Source: an uncultured Eubacteriales bacterium
GTDB taxonomy: Bacteria > Bacillota > Clostridia > Christensenellales > Borkfalkiaceae
Direction of reading: 5' to 3'
NCBI GenBank assembly: GCA_949745625.1
Contig: CATJZR010000121.1
Coordinates: forward strand, 1-8,508
DNA length: 8,508 nt
The notes beneath the pieces were generated by a model that did no database searches, was not told the origin of the DNA, and was given only the letters and a program-made list of their open reading frames with translations. The translations under genes were made by a program, and so were the position numbers. Of this stretch, positions 1-5,514 are shown in pieces (position 1 is the first letter of the stretch; each line of letters begins with the position of its first letter).

Positions 1-49
1 CTATTCTGAAGCCGGATACGTTATTCGTTTTTAATTTGGATTTACCCAT
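1..49 (-). CDS. 5' end of an unidentified protein, cut by window edge
   Basis: A reading frame opens with ATG at 49-47 and continues off the left edge. The 16 visible residues begin MGKSKLKTNNVSGFRI, a basic, polar N-terminus without a recognisable family. An AGGA ribosome binding site lies about 7 bases before the ATG, and a good sigma-A promoter on the same strand sits 40-65 bases upstream. These two signals are the main reason to call a gene. It is divergent from the MinD-like gene at 239 and may share regulatory DNA with it. The function cannot be inferred from this fragment. Confidence 0.5.
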   Translation of the reverse strand, partial: MGKSKLKTNNVSGFRI

Positions 50-65
50 AAAATTTTCCTGAATT

Positions 66-151
66 TTACAACTGTTAATGTTACAAGTATATATTAATTT
101 TATTAGCGCTGTCAAATAAATTACACCGTTTGTAATAAAAAAATATTACAA
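66..151. repeat. Cluster of TTACAA/TTGTAA boxes in a divergent intergenic region
   Basis: TTACAA occurs at 66-71, 81-86 and 146-151, and its complement TTGTAA at 130-135. The last two form a perfect inverted repeat, TTGTAATA (130-137), six A residues, TATTACAA (144-151). The two left copies are spaced 15 bases apart around the predicted start of the leftward transcript. This geometry suits binding of a dimeric regulator to the divergent promoters. The region is very AT-rich, which raises the chance of coincidental matches. The rest of 50-238 holds promoter-like AT tracts and no gene. Confidence 0.35.
86..115 (-). promoter_or_regulatory. Sigma-A promoter for the leftward partial gene
   Basis: On the minus strand there is a perfect TTGACA -35 box (110-115). 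It is followed either after 18 bases by TATACT (86-91) or after 16 bases by TATATA (88-93). Transcription would start near 80, giving a leader of about 30 bases with an AGGA ribosome binding site before the ATG at 49. The box sequences are seen directly; promoter activity is inferred. Confidence 0.6.
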
Positions 152-212
152 CCACCCAAAAATATATATACAAATCGTTAAAAAAACTCAAAAAACGACT
201 CTCACTCTATAT

Positions 213-230
213 TATAATGGTCTGCGGAGG
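213..230 (+). promoter_or_regulatory. -10 box and strong RBS of the MinD-like gene
   Basis: A perfect TATAAT lies at 213-218, but no convincing -35 box is found at 16-18 bases, and there is no TGN extension. It may therefore need an activator, or the true promoter may lie further upstream. A strong GGAGG ribosome binding site (226-230) sits 8 bases before the ATG at 239 and fixes that start. If TATAAT is the real -10 box, the leader would be only about 13 bases and the ribosome binding site would lie at the very 5' end of the transcript. Confidence 0.4.
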
Positions 231-238
231 TTAAAAAT

Positions 239-970
239 ATGGCAATCAAAATTTATATGACAAATATGAAGGGCGGGACGGGCGTAACAACATGCTGCAT
301 AGGCTTGGGACTGGCCCTTGCGCGGGCGGGCGAAAGAACGCTGATTTTGGACGGCGACAGATACGCCGCAAACGCGCTTTGTATGTGCGGATGCGGAAAT
401 ATGCAGATATATACGCTTGCCGACTACGAAAAAGGTGCGTGCCGCGCCAAACAGACGCTGATACCGCACGGCAGCGCGGCGAACCTGTCGCTGTCCTCGT
501 CGCTGGGTCTTACGGACGATAAATGCGCCGAGGCTGCCGTCGAAGAGCTTGACGGACTGTTCGACTACATACTGCTCGACAAAATCGCAATGAAAAAATG
601 TAACTCGGCAATAATCGTCACCGAGCCGCACCTGCCTTCCGTAAAGAGCTCGGACGCGTGCAAGGCGTACCTTTCAGACAGCGGAATTAAAAACGTGTCC
701 CTTTTCGTCAACAAGCTGAACGGCGGACAGATAATAAACGGTGACGTTATGACCGCGCAGGAAATTGCCGCGCTGCTGCGTCTGCCGCTGAAAGCGATAA
801 TTCCCGAGGACCTGTCCCTTCCGCTCGGTAAATGGAAAAAGAGTACAGTAAAGGCGTTTAAGGCGGCGGCAGAGACCGTCAGCGGAAAACGCGAATCCGT
901 CTGCAACGTGTTGAAGCCCTATTTCGGCTTTAACGGATTTATCAAACGCAAGGTGAGGGAAAGACTATGA
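239..970 (+). CDS. Degenerate MinD-like P-loop ATPase (MinD/ParA superfamily)
   Basis: The 243-residue product follows MinD over its length. It has a deviant Walker A (residues 11-18, KGGTGVTT), the ILDGD segment with D38 and D40, a MinD-like stretch at 58-77, a hydrophobic Walker B strand ending at D114, and a VNKLNGG...IIPED segment (158-191) matching the MinD NRL...VPED region. The signature lysine K11 is kept, but the P-loop lysine K16 is replaced by valine. The usual D-x-PAG-IE segment after Walker B is missing: only about 10 residues separate D114 from the next strand, against roughly 19 in MinD. The C-terminus (230-243) is a basic, possibly amphipathic segment where MinD carries its membrane-targeting helix. 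Canonical MinD places MinC at the membrane in an ATP-dependent cycle driven by MinE; this protein is unlikely to hydrolyse ATP normally. It overlaps the MinE-like gene by ATGA. TadZ/CpaE-type ATPases, which also lose this lysine, are the alternative. Confidence 0.75.
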   Translation: MAIKIYMTNMKGGTGVTTCCIGLGLALARAGERTLILDGDRYAANALCMCGCGNMQIYTLADYEKGACRAKQTLIPHGSAANLSLSSSLGLTDDKCAEAAVEELDGLFDYILLDKIAMKKCNSAIIVTEPHLPSVKSSDACKAYLSDSGIKNVSLFVNKLNGGQIINGDVMTAQEIAALLRLPLKAIIPEDLSLPLGKWKKSTVKAFKAAAETVSGKRESVCNVLKPYFGFNGFIKRKVRERL

Positions 971-1182
971 ATGCAGATTTAAAGCGAATACTGTCGCTTG
1001 ACCGCGACGATATGTCCGACTTTGAAAGAGAGCTGTTTTTATCGGACGTAAAGAAAGTAACAGACGAATACTTCGAGAGCGACGGCAACGCCTCACTGGA
1101 AATTACCCGCGCCGACGACGGATTTCTCATCTGCCTTCTTATGTCGGCAAGACGCATTAAAAACGTAAAAAAACCGCAGTAG
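967..1182 (+). CDS. Short MinE-like topological specificity protein
   Basis: This is a 71-residue protein. Residues 5-37 (from LKRILSLDRDDMS to VTDEYFE) match the MinE pattern of a contact helix with a conserved D/E-R, a helix rich in Leu/Glu, then D-[IV]-x-[KE]-V-x-x-[KE]-Y. Residues 41-62 could form the beta strands of the MinE dimer domain. MinE normally has about 85-90 residues; this one lacks the N-terminal membrane-binding segment before the contact helix. The ATG overlaps the stop of the MinD-like gene (ATGA), and a purine-rich GGTGAGGG lies just upstream, so translational coupling is likely. In the Min system MinE stimulates the MinD ATPase. Here its partner lacks the P-loop lysine, so it may act as a binding partner only. 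The identification rests on sequence pattern plus gene order. Confidence 0.65.
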   Translation: MNADLKRILSLDRDDMSDFERELFLSDVKKVTDEYFESDGNASLEITRADDGFLICLLMSARRIKNVKKPQ

Positions 1183-1197
1183 TCACTGCGGTTTTTT
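1168..1197. terminator. Bidirectional rho-independent terminator
   Basis: A perfect CCGCAGT (1174-1180) / ACTGCGG (1185-1191) stem with a 4-base loop is flanked by six A on the left and six T on the right, so it can stop transcripts from both sides. It serves the MinE-like gene, whose TAG stop lies at the stem/loop boundary (1180-1182), and the convergent S41 protease gene, whose stop begins directly at 1200-1198. Confidence 0.92.
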
Positions 1198-2532
1198 CTA
1201 TACACGGTCTTTTATTATTTCCACGGCGGTTTTAAGCTCCGTGTCGTCCTTGGTCCATTCCCATTCCGCAGGCAGCGGAGTGCAGCCGTCGCCGACGGTC
1301 AACCCGACGTCGTGAATACAAGTGGTCTTGTCGGGCCAGAAAATTTTTGCGGTTGTAAGCTTCAACACCTCGCCGGTAGAGAAATTGGTAAAAGACGACT
1401 GCATAATCCCCTTGCCGTACGAGCGCGCGTTTTTTACGCCCTTCCCGTCGGGATAAAGCCAGTTTATATAGGCGTCGGAATACTGCGACACGAAGATGTT
1501 TTTATAATCGAGCGCGCCGTAGCACACCATTGCGCCGATAAGCGCCTCCGACGCGCTCGCCGTGCCGGCATTTGCAAGTACAAACACTTTTACGCTTTTA
1601 TCTATTCTTTGGGCGGGGTCTGAAATCTTTTTGCAGTAAAATTTATCTTCCCTGCCCTTTTTGTCTCGCGACAGCATTGCGAGCGTCGACTTGCCGTCCG
1701 CAAATACGCCCGCTATGTCCTGCATTACGTTGACGTACCCCCCACCGTTCGAGCGAAGGTCAAGAATAAGCGATGTACATTCCGCGGCGTTGAATTTTTC
1801 AACGAGCGAGAAAAACTCATTTGCGGCGGTGCCGTAAAACTGGTCAAGCCTTAAATAAGCGCAGCCCTCCGGAAGATAGGGCATCCGCAGCGATGTCTGC
1901 TCGTACAGCGCAAGCCCGCCGTCCGCAGAATTACCGAAGGTCCAGCCCGTCGTCGCAGTGCTCAGGCTCGTGTAGCAAGCGGTGTATTCACACTTTGCCA
2001 CGGTGAAGGAAGTCCCATCCTCGGACACGAGCTTCACCTTAACACCGTCGCCGATAGGCGAAACGAATTTACCGAAAGCGTCGGAGGAATCGAACACAAC
2101 CTCGCTTCCCCCCTCGACACTGCCGCGCGTAATATACTCGCCCGCGCGCAGTCCCGCCGAGTACGCGGGTGAATTGCCGACGACGCTGCCGATAAATATT
2201 CCCCTGCCCTCTACGAACGCGTAGCTAATCCCGACGCCGCTTTTCGAACCCTGATTGCTTTTAATAACCTGCTCGTACTCTTCCTTGGTGTAGTACTCTG
2301 AATACCGGTCGAGATATTTGTCCGCAATGGAGCCCAGTGCGGTATCTGTAAACGAAGCGTCCGGCTCGCCGAAATAGTAATTGTCCTTTATGGTTTTCAG
2401 AGCCCATTCGTACGACGAAACTTCCCTGCCCGCCGAACATCTTTCTGTTAAAAATCCCGCCGCAAAGGACAGTAAAGCTATTGCAAACGCAATTATCGCA
2501 GACACCGCGATTCTGATTTTTTTATCGTTCAA
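1198..2532 (-). CDS. S41 family carboxyl-terminal processing protease, membrane-anchored
   Basis: This 444-residue protein has the S41 (CtpA/CtpB/Tsp) layout. A single N-terminal membrane segment or signal anchor (residues 6-27) is followed by an N-terminal helical part (40-90), a PDZ domain (about 95-180, GVGISYAF...SPAYSAGLRAGE) and the catalytic domain. That domain carries LDLRSNGGG (258-265), the serine motif TASASE with catalytic S326, and the lysine motif SYGKG with K374. The Ser-Lys dyad would cleave near protein C-termini outside the membrane. Serine and lysine are usually about 25 residues apart; here they are 48 apart because of an insertion around 350-371. Translation starts at TTG (2532-2530), supported by AGGTG five bases upstream; that SD overlaps the stop of the upstream HTH gene. 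The substrate is unknown. CtpB in Bacillus cleaves a sporulation signalling protein, but nothing here proves such a role. Confidence 0.92.
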   Translation of the reverse strand: MNDKKIRIAVSAIIAFAIALLSFAAGFLTERCSAGREVSSYEWALKTIKDNYYFGEPDASFTDTALGSIADKYLDRYSEYYTKEEYEQVIKSNQGSKSGVGISYAFVEGRGIFIGSVVGNSPAYSAGLRAGEYITRGSVEGGSEVVFDSSDAFGKFVSPIGDGVKVKLVSEDGTSFTVAKCEYTACYTSLSTATTGWTFGNSADGGLALYEQTSLRMPYLPEGCAYLRLDQFYGTAANEFFSLVEKFNAAECTSLILDLRSNGGGYVNVMQDIAGVFADGKSTLAMLSRDKKGREDKFYCKKISDPAQRIDKSVKVFVLANAGTASASEALIGAMVCYGALDYKNIFVSQYSDAYINWLYPDGKGVKNARSYGKGIMQSSFTNFSTGEVLKLTTAKIFWPDKTTCIHDVGLTVGDGCTPLPAEWEWTKDDTELKTAVEIIKDRV

Positions 2533-2541
2533 ATTTACACC

Positions 2542-2919
2542 TCACTTCTGTTCGTAGAGCACCCTCAGTACCTGAAAGGTTACCGCCATTTTAAAATTTC
2601 TCAAATCTATTCCCGTGGTTTTTTTTATTTTATTCAGTCTGTAAATCAGCGTGTTTCTATGCATATACAGCTTTCTTGCGGTTTCGGACACATTCATTCC
2701 GTTATCGAAAAAACAGTCAACGGTAAGCATGAGGTCGCCGTGCTCGAATATCCTTGCAAAATTTTTCATATCGTAACCCGAAATAAGCTTTTCCCGCTGC
2801 GCCTTGTTCAGGCACGCAACAATGCCGCCCAAATCGATATTCTGCACCGTTCGTCGGGACATACTACCGCCCCAATTCGGTTTTTCTCGTTTTGATTTTT
2901 CCGTACGGTTATCGTTCAT
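2542..2919 (-). CDS. Stand-alone PucR/CdaR-type helix-turn-helix protein
   Basis: The 125-residue protein ends in a clear PucR-type C-terminal HTH. Residues 75-120 (MNVSETARKLYMHRNTLIYRLNKI...) carry the NVSETA.LY.HRNTL.YRL.KI...TG.DL signature. PucR/CdaR/XylR-type regulators normally place this HTH behind a long sensory domain. Here only about 70 upstream residues exist, with no recognisable ligand domain, so this is a minimal DNA-binding protein. The start at 2919 has GGAGGG nine bases upstream; an internal ATG at 2862 is an alternative that would drop a basic, polar 19-residue leader. The gene precedes the S41 protease by 9 bases and is probably cotranscribed with it, so it may regulate its own operon. 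The target is unknown. Confidence 0.82.
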   Translation of the reverse strand: MNDNRTEKSKREKPNWGGSMSRRTVQNIDLGGIVACLNKAQREKLISGYDMKNFARIFEHGDLMLTVDCFFDNGMNVSETARKLYMHRNTLIYRLNKIKKTTGIDLRNFKMAVTFQVLRVLYEQK

Positions 2920-2939
2920 ATCGCCTATCCCTCCACGGA

Positions 2940-2968
2940 ATTATACCGCATAAACGCGACATTTGCAA
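2940..2968 (-). promoter_or_regulatory. Sigma-A promoter of the HTH-S41 protease operon
   Basis: On the minus strand, TTGCAA (2963-2968), a 17-base spacer and a perfect TATAAT (2940-2945) form a near-consensus promoter. Transcription would begin near 2933, giving a leader of only about 14 bases that just includes the GGAGGG ribosome binding site of the gene starting at 2919. Confidence 0.75.
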
Positions 2969-3090
2969 TACATTTTACGGACATTTGAAACTTTATAATA
3001 TATTGCCCTTTTTTCGTATAAATTCCACTAACGGAAGTAAAATATTAAAAAGCGTCAAATACGTCCTTGCAACCGTTACAATATAATATA

Positions 3091-3115
3091 GTGTAAATAT
3101 TCCCCGTGCGGGTAA
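3091..3115 (+). promoter_or_regulatory. SigB/SigF-like promoter candidate upstream of membrane protein
   Basis: GTGTAA (3091-3096), a 13-base spacer and GGGTAA (3110-3115) resemble the Bacillus SigB consensus, GTTTAA with 12-15 bases to GGGTAT. The extended downstream element GGGTAAAAT also fits the forespore-type GGnnAnAnT pattern. Its spacing equals that of the candidate in front of the rsbV-like gene. It would give a second start point for the gene at 3269, about 20-50 bases upstream of the sigma-A start. Activity is inferred. Confidence 0.4.
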
Positions 3116-3132
3116 AATTTGTCAATTTATCC

Positions 3133-3161
3133 TTGACATAACATATAAATTGTATTACAAT
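3133..3161 (+). promoter_or_regulatory. Consensus sigma-A promoter of the large membrane protein gene
   Basis: A perfect TTGACA (3133-3138), a 17-base spacer and TACAAT (3156-3161) predict transcription from about 3168. The leader of about 100 bases ends in a strong GAGGAG ribosome binding site (3255-3260), eight bases before the ATG at 3269. Confidence 0.85.
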
Positions 3162-3268
3162 ATATAAATAAATGGCAGCCCTATATGTGGCGTCAAAACG
3201 ATATTTTTACCCCGACGGCAGATACGCCCGACGGGTTTGTACACCCGTTAATCCGAGGAGATTTTCCA

Positions 3269-5410
3269 ATGCAGAATACAGAAAAAAAATCTAAAAAGTT
3301 CGTAGTGCTTGCTACATACGTCGTAGCCGTGCTGTGCCTGCTTGCGGGTCTTTTCCTGCCGTTTTTCAACGGCAAGGGCATACTTGCATTTCAGCTTCCA
3401 GACGCATTCAAGTGTCTGCTGAACAGGGGCAACCCCGAAGCAAAATACGCTTTCACCCTGCCCTATCAAATCAATCTTTTCGGCATAGAATCGTTGAAGT
3501 TTGATTTTATGGCGCTTGTCGCGGTGCTGTACGCAGCCGTAACCGCGCTTGCTTTGCTCGCCTTTATTCCCATTGCTTTTTCCGTACGCAAGGAAGGCAA
3601 GGCGGCAAAAAAGTTTTACTACGTTATAGAGATTGCGGCGCTTATTATTCTTTCGATATACTTTATAGCCGCAGGCTTTATGCTTATGCGCAACAAGCTC
3701 GCCGCAGCAACCGACGGAAGCGTACCGTTCAACATGCTTAACGGATTAGGGTTCAATATGGTTGCACCTATCGGCGGAACGGCGGCTGCGCTGATAGTTC
3801 TTTGTGCGCTGGACAAGGGTAAAAACTCGGTGATAAAAATCGCACTTTTTATGCTTTCCTCAATAGGCTTTCTTGCCCTGTTCGACTTTGCGGTTGCGCT
3901 TTCAAAGCAAGAGCAGTTTGCCGCGTTTACCGATAAAATTTCGTCGGGACTGGTCGGCGGATCAAGCGGAGCGGATTATATATCGGCGCTATTCACAGAA
4001 AAATTCTCAGACGGGTTTGACAAATACGATATTACACATAAAACACTTAATGTGCTCAGCAAGATATTGCCCACAATAGTTCTTTTAAACCTGTTTATAG
4101 ACACAGCAAAGCTATCCACAAGAAAGGACGGCAAAGCGGGACGGATTTTCGATATAGTCAGATACGGTCTTGAAACGGCTGCCGCGGCGGCGGTGCTTAT
4201 CACCGCGCTCAACGCAAAAGAAAAGCTGGGATTAATGCTAATCGTTATTCTGGCGGTTACGGCAATTCAGCTTGCTATAGTTATTGTAAGGTTTATTATC
4301 GGAGTGCGCAAAAAGGCCGACAATGCAAGAGCCATTGACGAGAACGAAGTTATAGACATAGACGACGATATTCAGCCCGCAACCGTAGACGAGCCCGTCT
4401 TTGACGGTTACAGCGTTGAAGAGCCTGCACAAAAGCTTTACGACGACGGCTACGTTTCACCCGAGGAAGACGAATATATCGCAATCGAAAGCGAGCATAT
4501 TCAGCCGGATGACGAACCCGCTGAAGCTCCAGTGTCAGAGCCCGTAGAGCAGCCAGTTGTCGAAGAACCCGAAGAAGAGCCGACGGCTGTCGAAGAGCCC
4601 GTTGAAGAACCCGAGCAGAACGAAGAGCCTGCGCCGGTCGAAACCGTTGAAGCAGAAGAAGAAATAACCAAATTCTACGAGCCTGAGGAAGACACCTCCT
4701 ACCTTCTGCCCGTTGAGCAGCCAGTCGTCGAAGAACCCGAAGAAGAGCCGACAGTTGTTGAAGAACCTGTTGCCGAGGAACCCGAAGAAGCGACTGCGGT
4801 AGAGCCTATCGAAGCCGCGGAAGAGCCCGCGGACGAGGAATTTGTGCAGAAGCCTTACCGCGAGGAAATAAAGCCCTACAACCCTTACGAGCATCACAAC
4901 AACCCGTTCAGAGCGTACGAGCAGTCATCGCAGTCCGTTCAGCCCTACAACCCTTATGCGCAACAGTCGCAAAAGCCCGCACAGCCCGTTTACGAGCAAA
5001 AGCCCGCCGAAAGACCCGCGCCCATATTCGAGCAGAAGCCGGTCCCCGCTTACAAGCCTCAGCCGACGGAACGCCCGCAGCCCGTAAGGCCCAGACCGAT
5101 TATTCAGGAATTCAAGCCCGTACCTCCCGTCAGCGAGCAGCCTAAGGAGCCGCAGGTCTACACCATAGACACTATTTACGCAGGCCCTACCGACGACTTT
5201 ATCCGTAAGCTTTCCAACGACGAAAGGATAGAATTCGCGCGCACGTTCATTGAAAAGAACAGAGGCGATTTGGGCAGTATCCCCGACTACAAGGTCGGTG
5301 GAGACAACAAAAAGTTCTTCTCCGTTGCATTCATATACCTCGGCAGAATACGCGGACTAGTGTCCGACGGACTGCTGAATAAAATGTATAAGGAATTGAA
5401 TTTACTGTAA
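3269..5410 (+). CDS. Polytopic membrane protein with Glu/Pro repeat tail and conserved-looking C-terminal domain
   Basis: I do not recognise the family. The start at 3269 gives 713 residues and has GAGGAG eight bases upstream. An in-frame ATG at 3185 would add 28 polar residues with no ribosome binding site. Residues 1-350 hold about eight hydrophobic segments (roughly 11-33, 80-104, 117-139, 165-182, 188-211, 263-280, 297-314, 319-345). Residues 352-525 are strongly acidic Glu/Pro sequence containing a duplicated 21-residue unit (425-445 and 481-501). Residues 526-628 are Pro/Gln/Tyr-rich with basic residues and a repeated PYNPY. Residues 630-713 look globular and mixed in charge (DTIYAGPTDDFIRKL...LLNKMYKELNLL). 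The layout suggests a membrane sensor or scaffold that displays a small C-terminal domain on a long flexible arm, probably in the cytoplasm given the basic residues after the last membrane segment. Monocistronic, ending at a terminator. Confidence 0.85.
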   Translation: MQNTEKKSKKFVVLATYVVAVLCLLAGLFLPFFNGKGILAFQLPDAFKCLLNRGNPEAKYAFTLPYQINLFGIESLKFDFMALVAVLYAAVTALALLAFIPIAFSVRKEGKAAKKFYYVIEIAALIILSIYFIAAGFMLMRNKLAAATDGSVPFNMLNGLGFNMVAPIGGTAAALIVLCALDKGKNSVIKIALFMLSSIGFLALFDFAVALSKQEQFAAFTDKISSGLVGGSSGADYISALFTEKFSDGFDKYDITHKTLNVLSKILPTIVLLNLFIDTAKLSTRKDGKAGRIFDIVRYGLETAAAAAVLITALNAKEKLGLMLIVILAVTAIQLAIVIVRFIIGVRKKADNARAIDENEVIDIDDDIQPATVDEPVFDGYSVEEPAQKLYDDGYVSPEEDEYIAIESEHIQPDDEPAEAPVSEPVEQPVVEEPEEEPTAVEEPVEEPEQNEEPAPVETVEAEEEITKFYEPEEDTSYLLPVEQPVVEEPEEEPTVVEEPVAEEPEEATAVEPIEAAEEPADEEFVQKPYREEIKPYNPYEHHNNPFRAYEQSSQSVQPYNPYAQQSQKPAQPVYEQKPAERPAPIFEQKPVPAYKPQPTERPQPVRPRPIIQEFKPVPPVSEQPKEPQVYTIDTIYAGPTDDFIRKLSNDERIEFARTFIEKNRGDLGSIPDYKVGGDNKKFFSVAFIYLGRIRGLVSDGLLNKMYKELNLL
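4541..4771 (+). repeat. Direct repeat coding a duplicated Glu/Pro unit
   Basis: Two 63-base copies, 4541-4603 and 4709-4771, lie 168 bases (56 codons) apart inside the membrane-protein gene. They encode the same residues except one Ala/Val change, while the DNA differs at several synonymous sites. The unit begins PVEQPVVEEPEEEPT. The synonymous divergence indicates an older duplication kept for its protein sequence. Confidence 0.85.
4874..4956 (+). repeat. Short repeated PYNPY-coding unit
   Basis: The 14-base sequence CCCTACAACCCTTA occurs at 4874-4887 and 4943-4956, 69 bases apart and in frame. It encodes PYNPY in the linker of the membrane protein. This may be a repeated short binding motif, or a remnant of linker expansion. 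Confidence 0.7.
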
Positions 5411-5467
5411 AATCAAAAGTTTCCGACCGTAGCTTCATAATAAATTACGCGTCGGGCGCAGAAAAAA

Positions 5468-5503
5468 AATCAGGCGCGGCTTTACGCCACGCCCGATTTT
5501 TAT
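5468..5503 (+). terminator. Rho-independent terminator after the membrane protein gene
   Basis: The stem pairs AATC with GATT, GGCG with CGCC and GGC with GCC, interrupted by two single mismatches, around a TTTAC loop (5481-5485), and is followed by a T tract. An upstream segment, TCGGGCG (5452-5458), is perfectly complementary to CGCCCGA (5490-5496), which overlaps the right arm, so two mutually exclusive hairpins are possible. Both end at the same T tract. Confidence 0.85.
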
Positions 5504-5514
5504 TTAGGGAAAAA

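Larger units (their letters stand above)
2920..3268. other. Divergent AT-rich intergenic region
   Basis: This gap of about 350 bases separates the leftward HTH gene from the rightward membrane-protein gene. It holds the leftward sigma-A promoter (2940-2968), a SigB-like promoter candidate (3091-3115), a rightward sigma-A promoter (3133-3161) and a leader of about 100 bases. TTACAA motifs recur at 3076-3081 and 3155-3160. I see no gene, no tRNA and no riboswitch-like structure here. The small palindrome CCCG-TG-CGGG (3103-3112) is the only compact inverted repeat. Confidence 0.6.

Noticed and set aside
212..906. Minus-strand open frames of 139 and 113 residues inside the MinD-like gene
   Set aside because: They lie entirely opposite a gene with clear protein homology, and their translations lack recognisable motifs.
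3067..3087. TTGCAA and TATAAT at 3067-3087 as another rightward promoter
   Set aside because: The spacer is only 9 bases, far too short for a sigma-A promoter.
3185..3268. Upstream in-frame ATG at 3185 for the large membrane protein
   Set aside because: No ribosome binding site precedes it and the added 28 residues are polar and unlike a membrane-protein N-terminus. The ATG at 3269 has GAGGAG at ideal spacing and leads straight into a basic stretch and the first membrane segment.
4535..4897. 120-residue open frame on the minus strand opposite the Glu/Pro repeat
   Set aside because: It is the antisense of a repetitive GAA/GAG/CCC-rich coding region, which is naturally stop-poor. Its Phe/Leu/Arg-rich translation has no ribosome binding site or family resemblance.
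4541..4956. Repeats as a possible CRISPR array or mobile-element end
   Set aside because: The repeats are in frame, of unequal kind and only two copies each, with synonymous divergence. They are protein-level repeats in a long gene.
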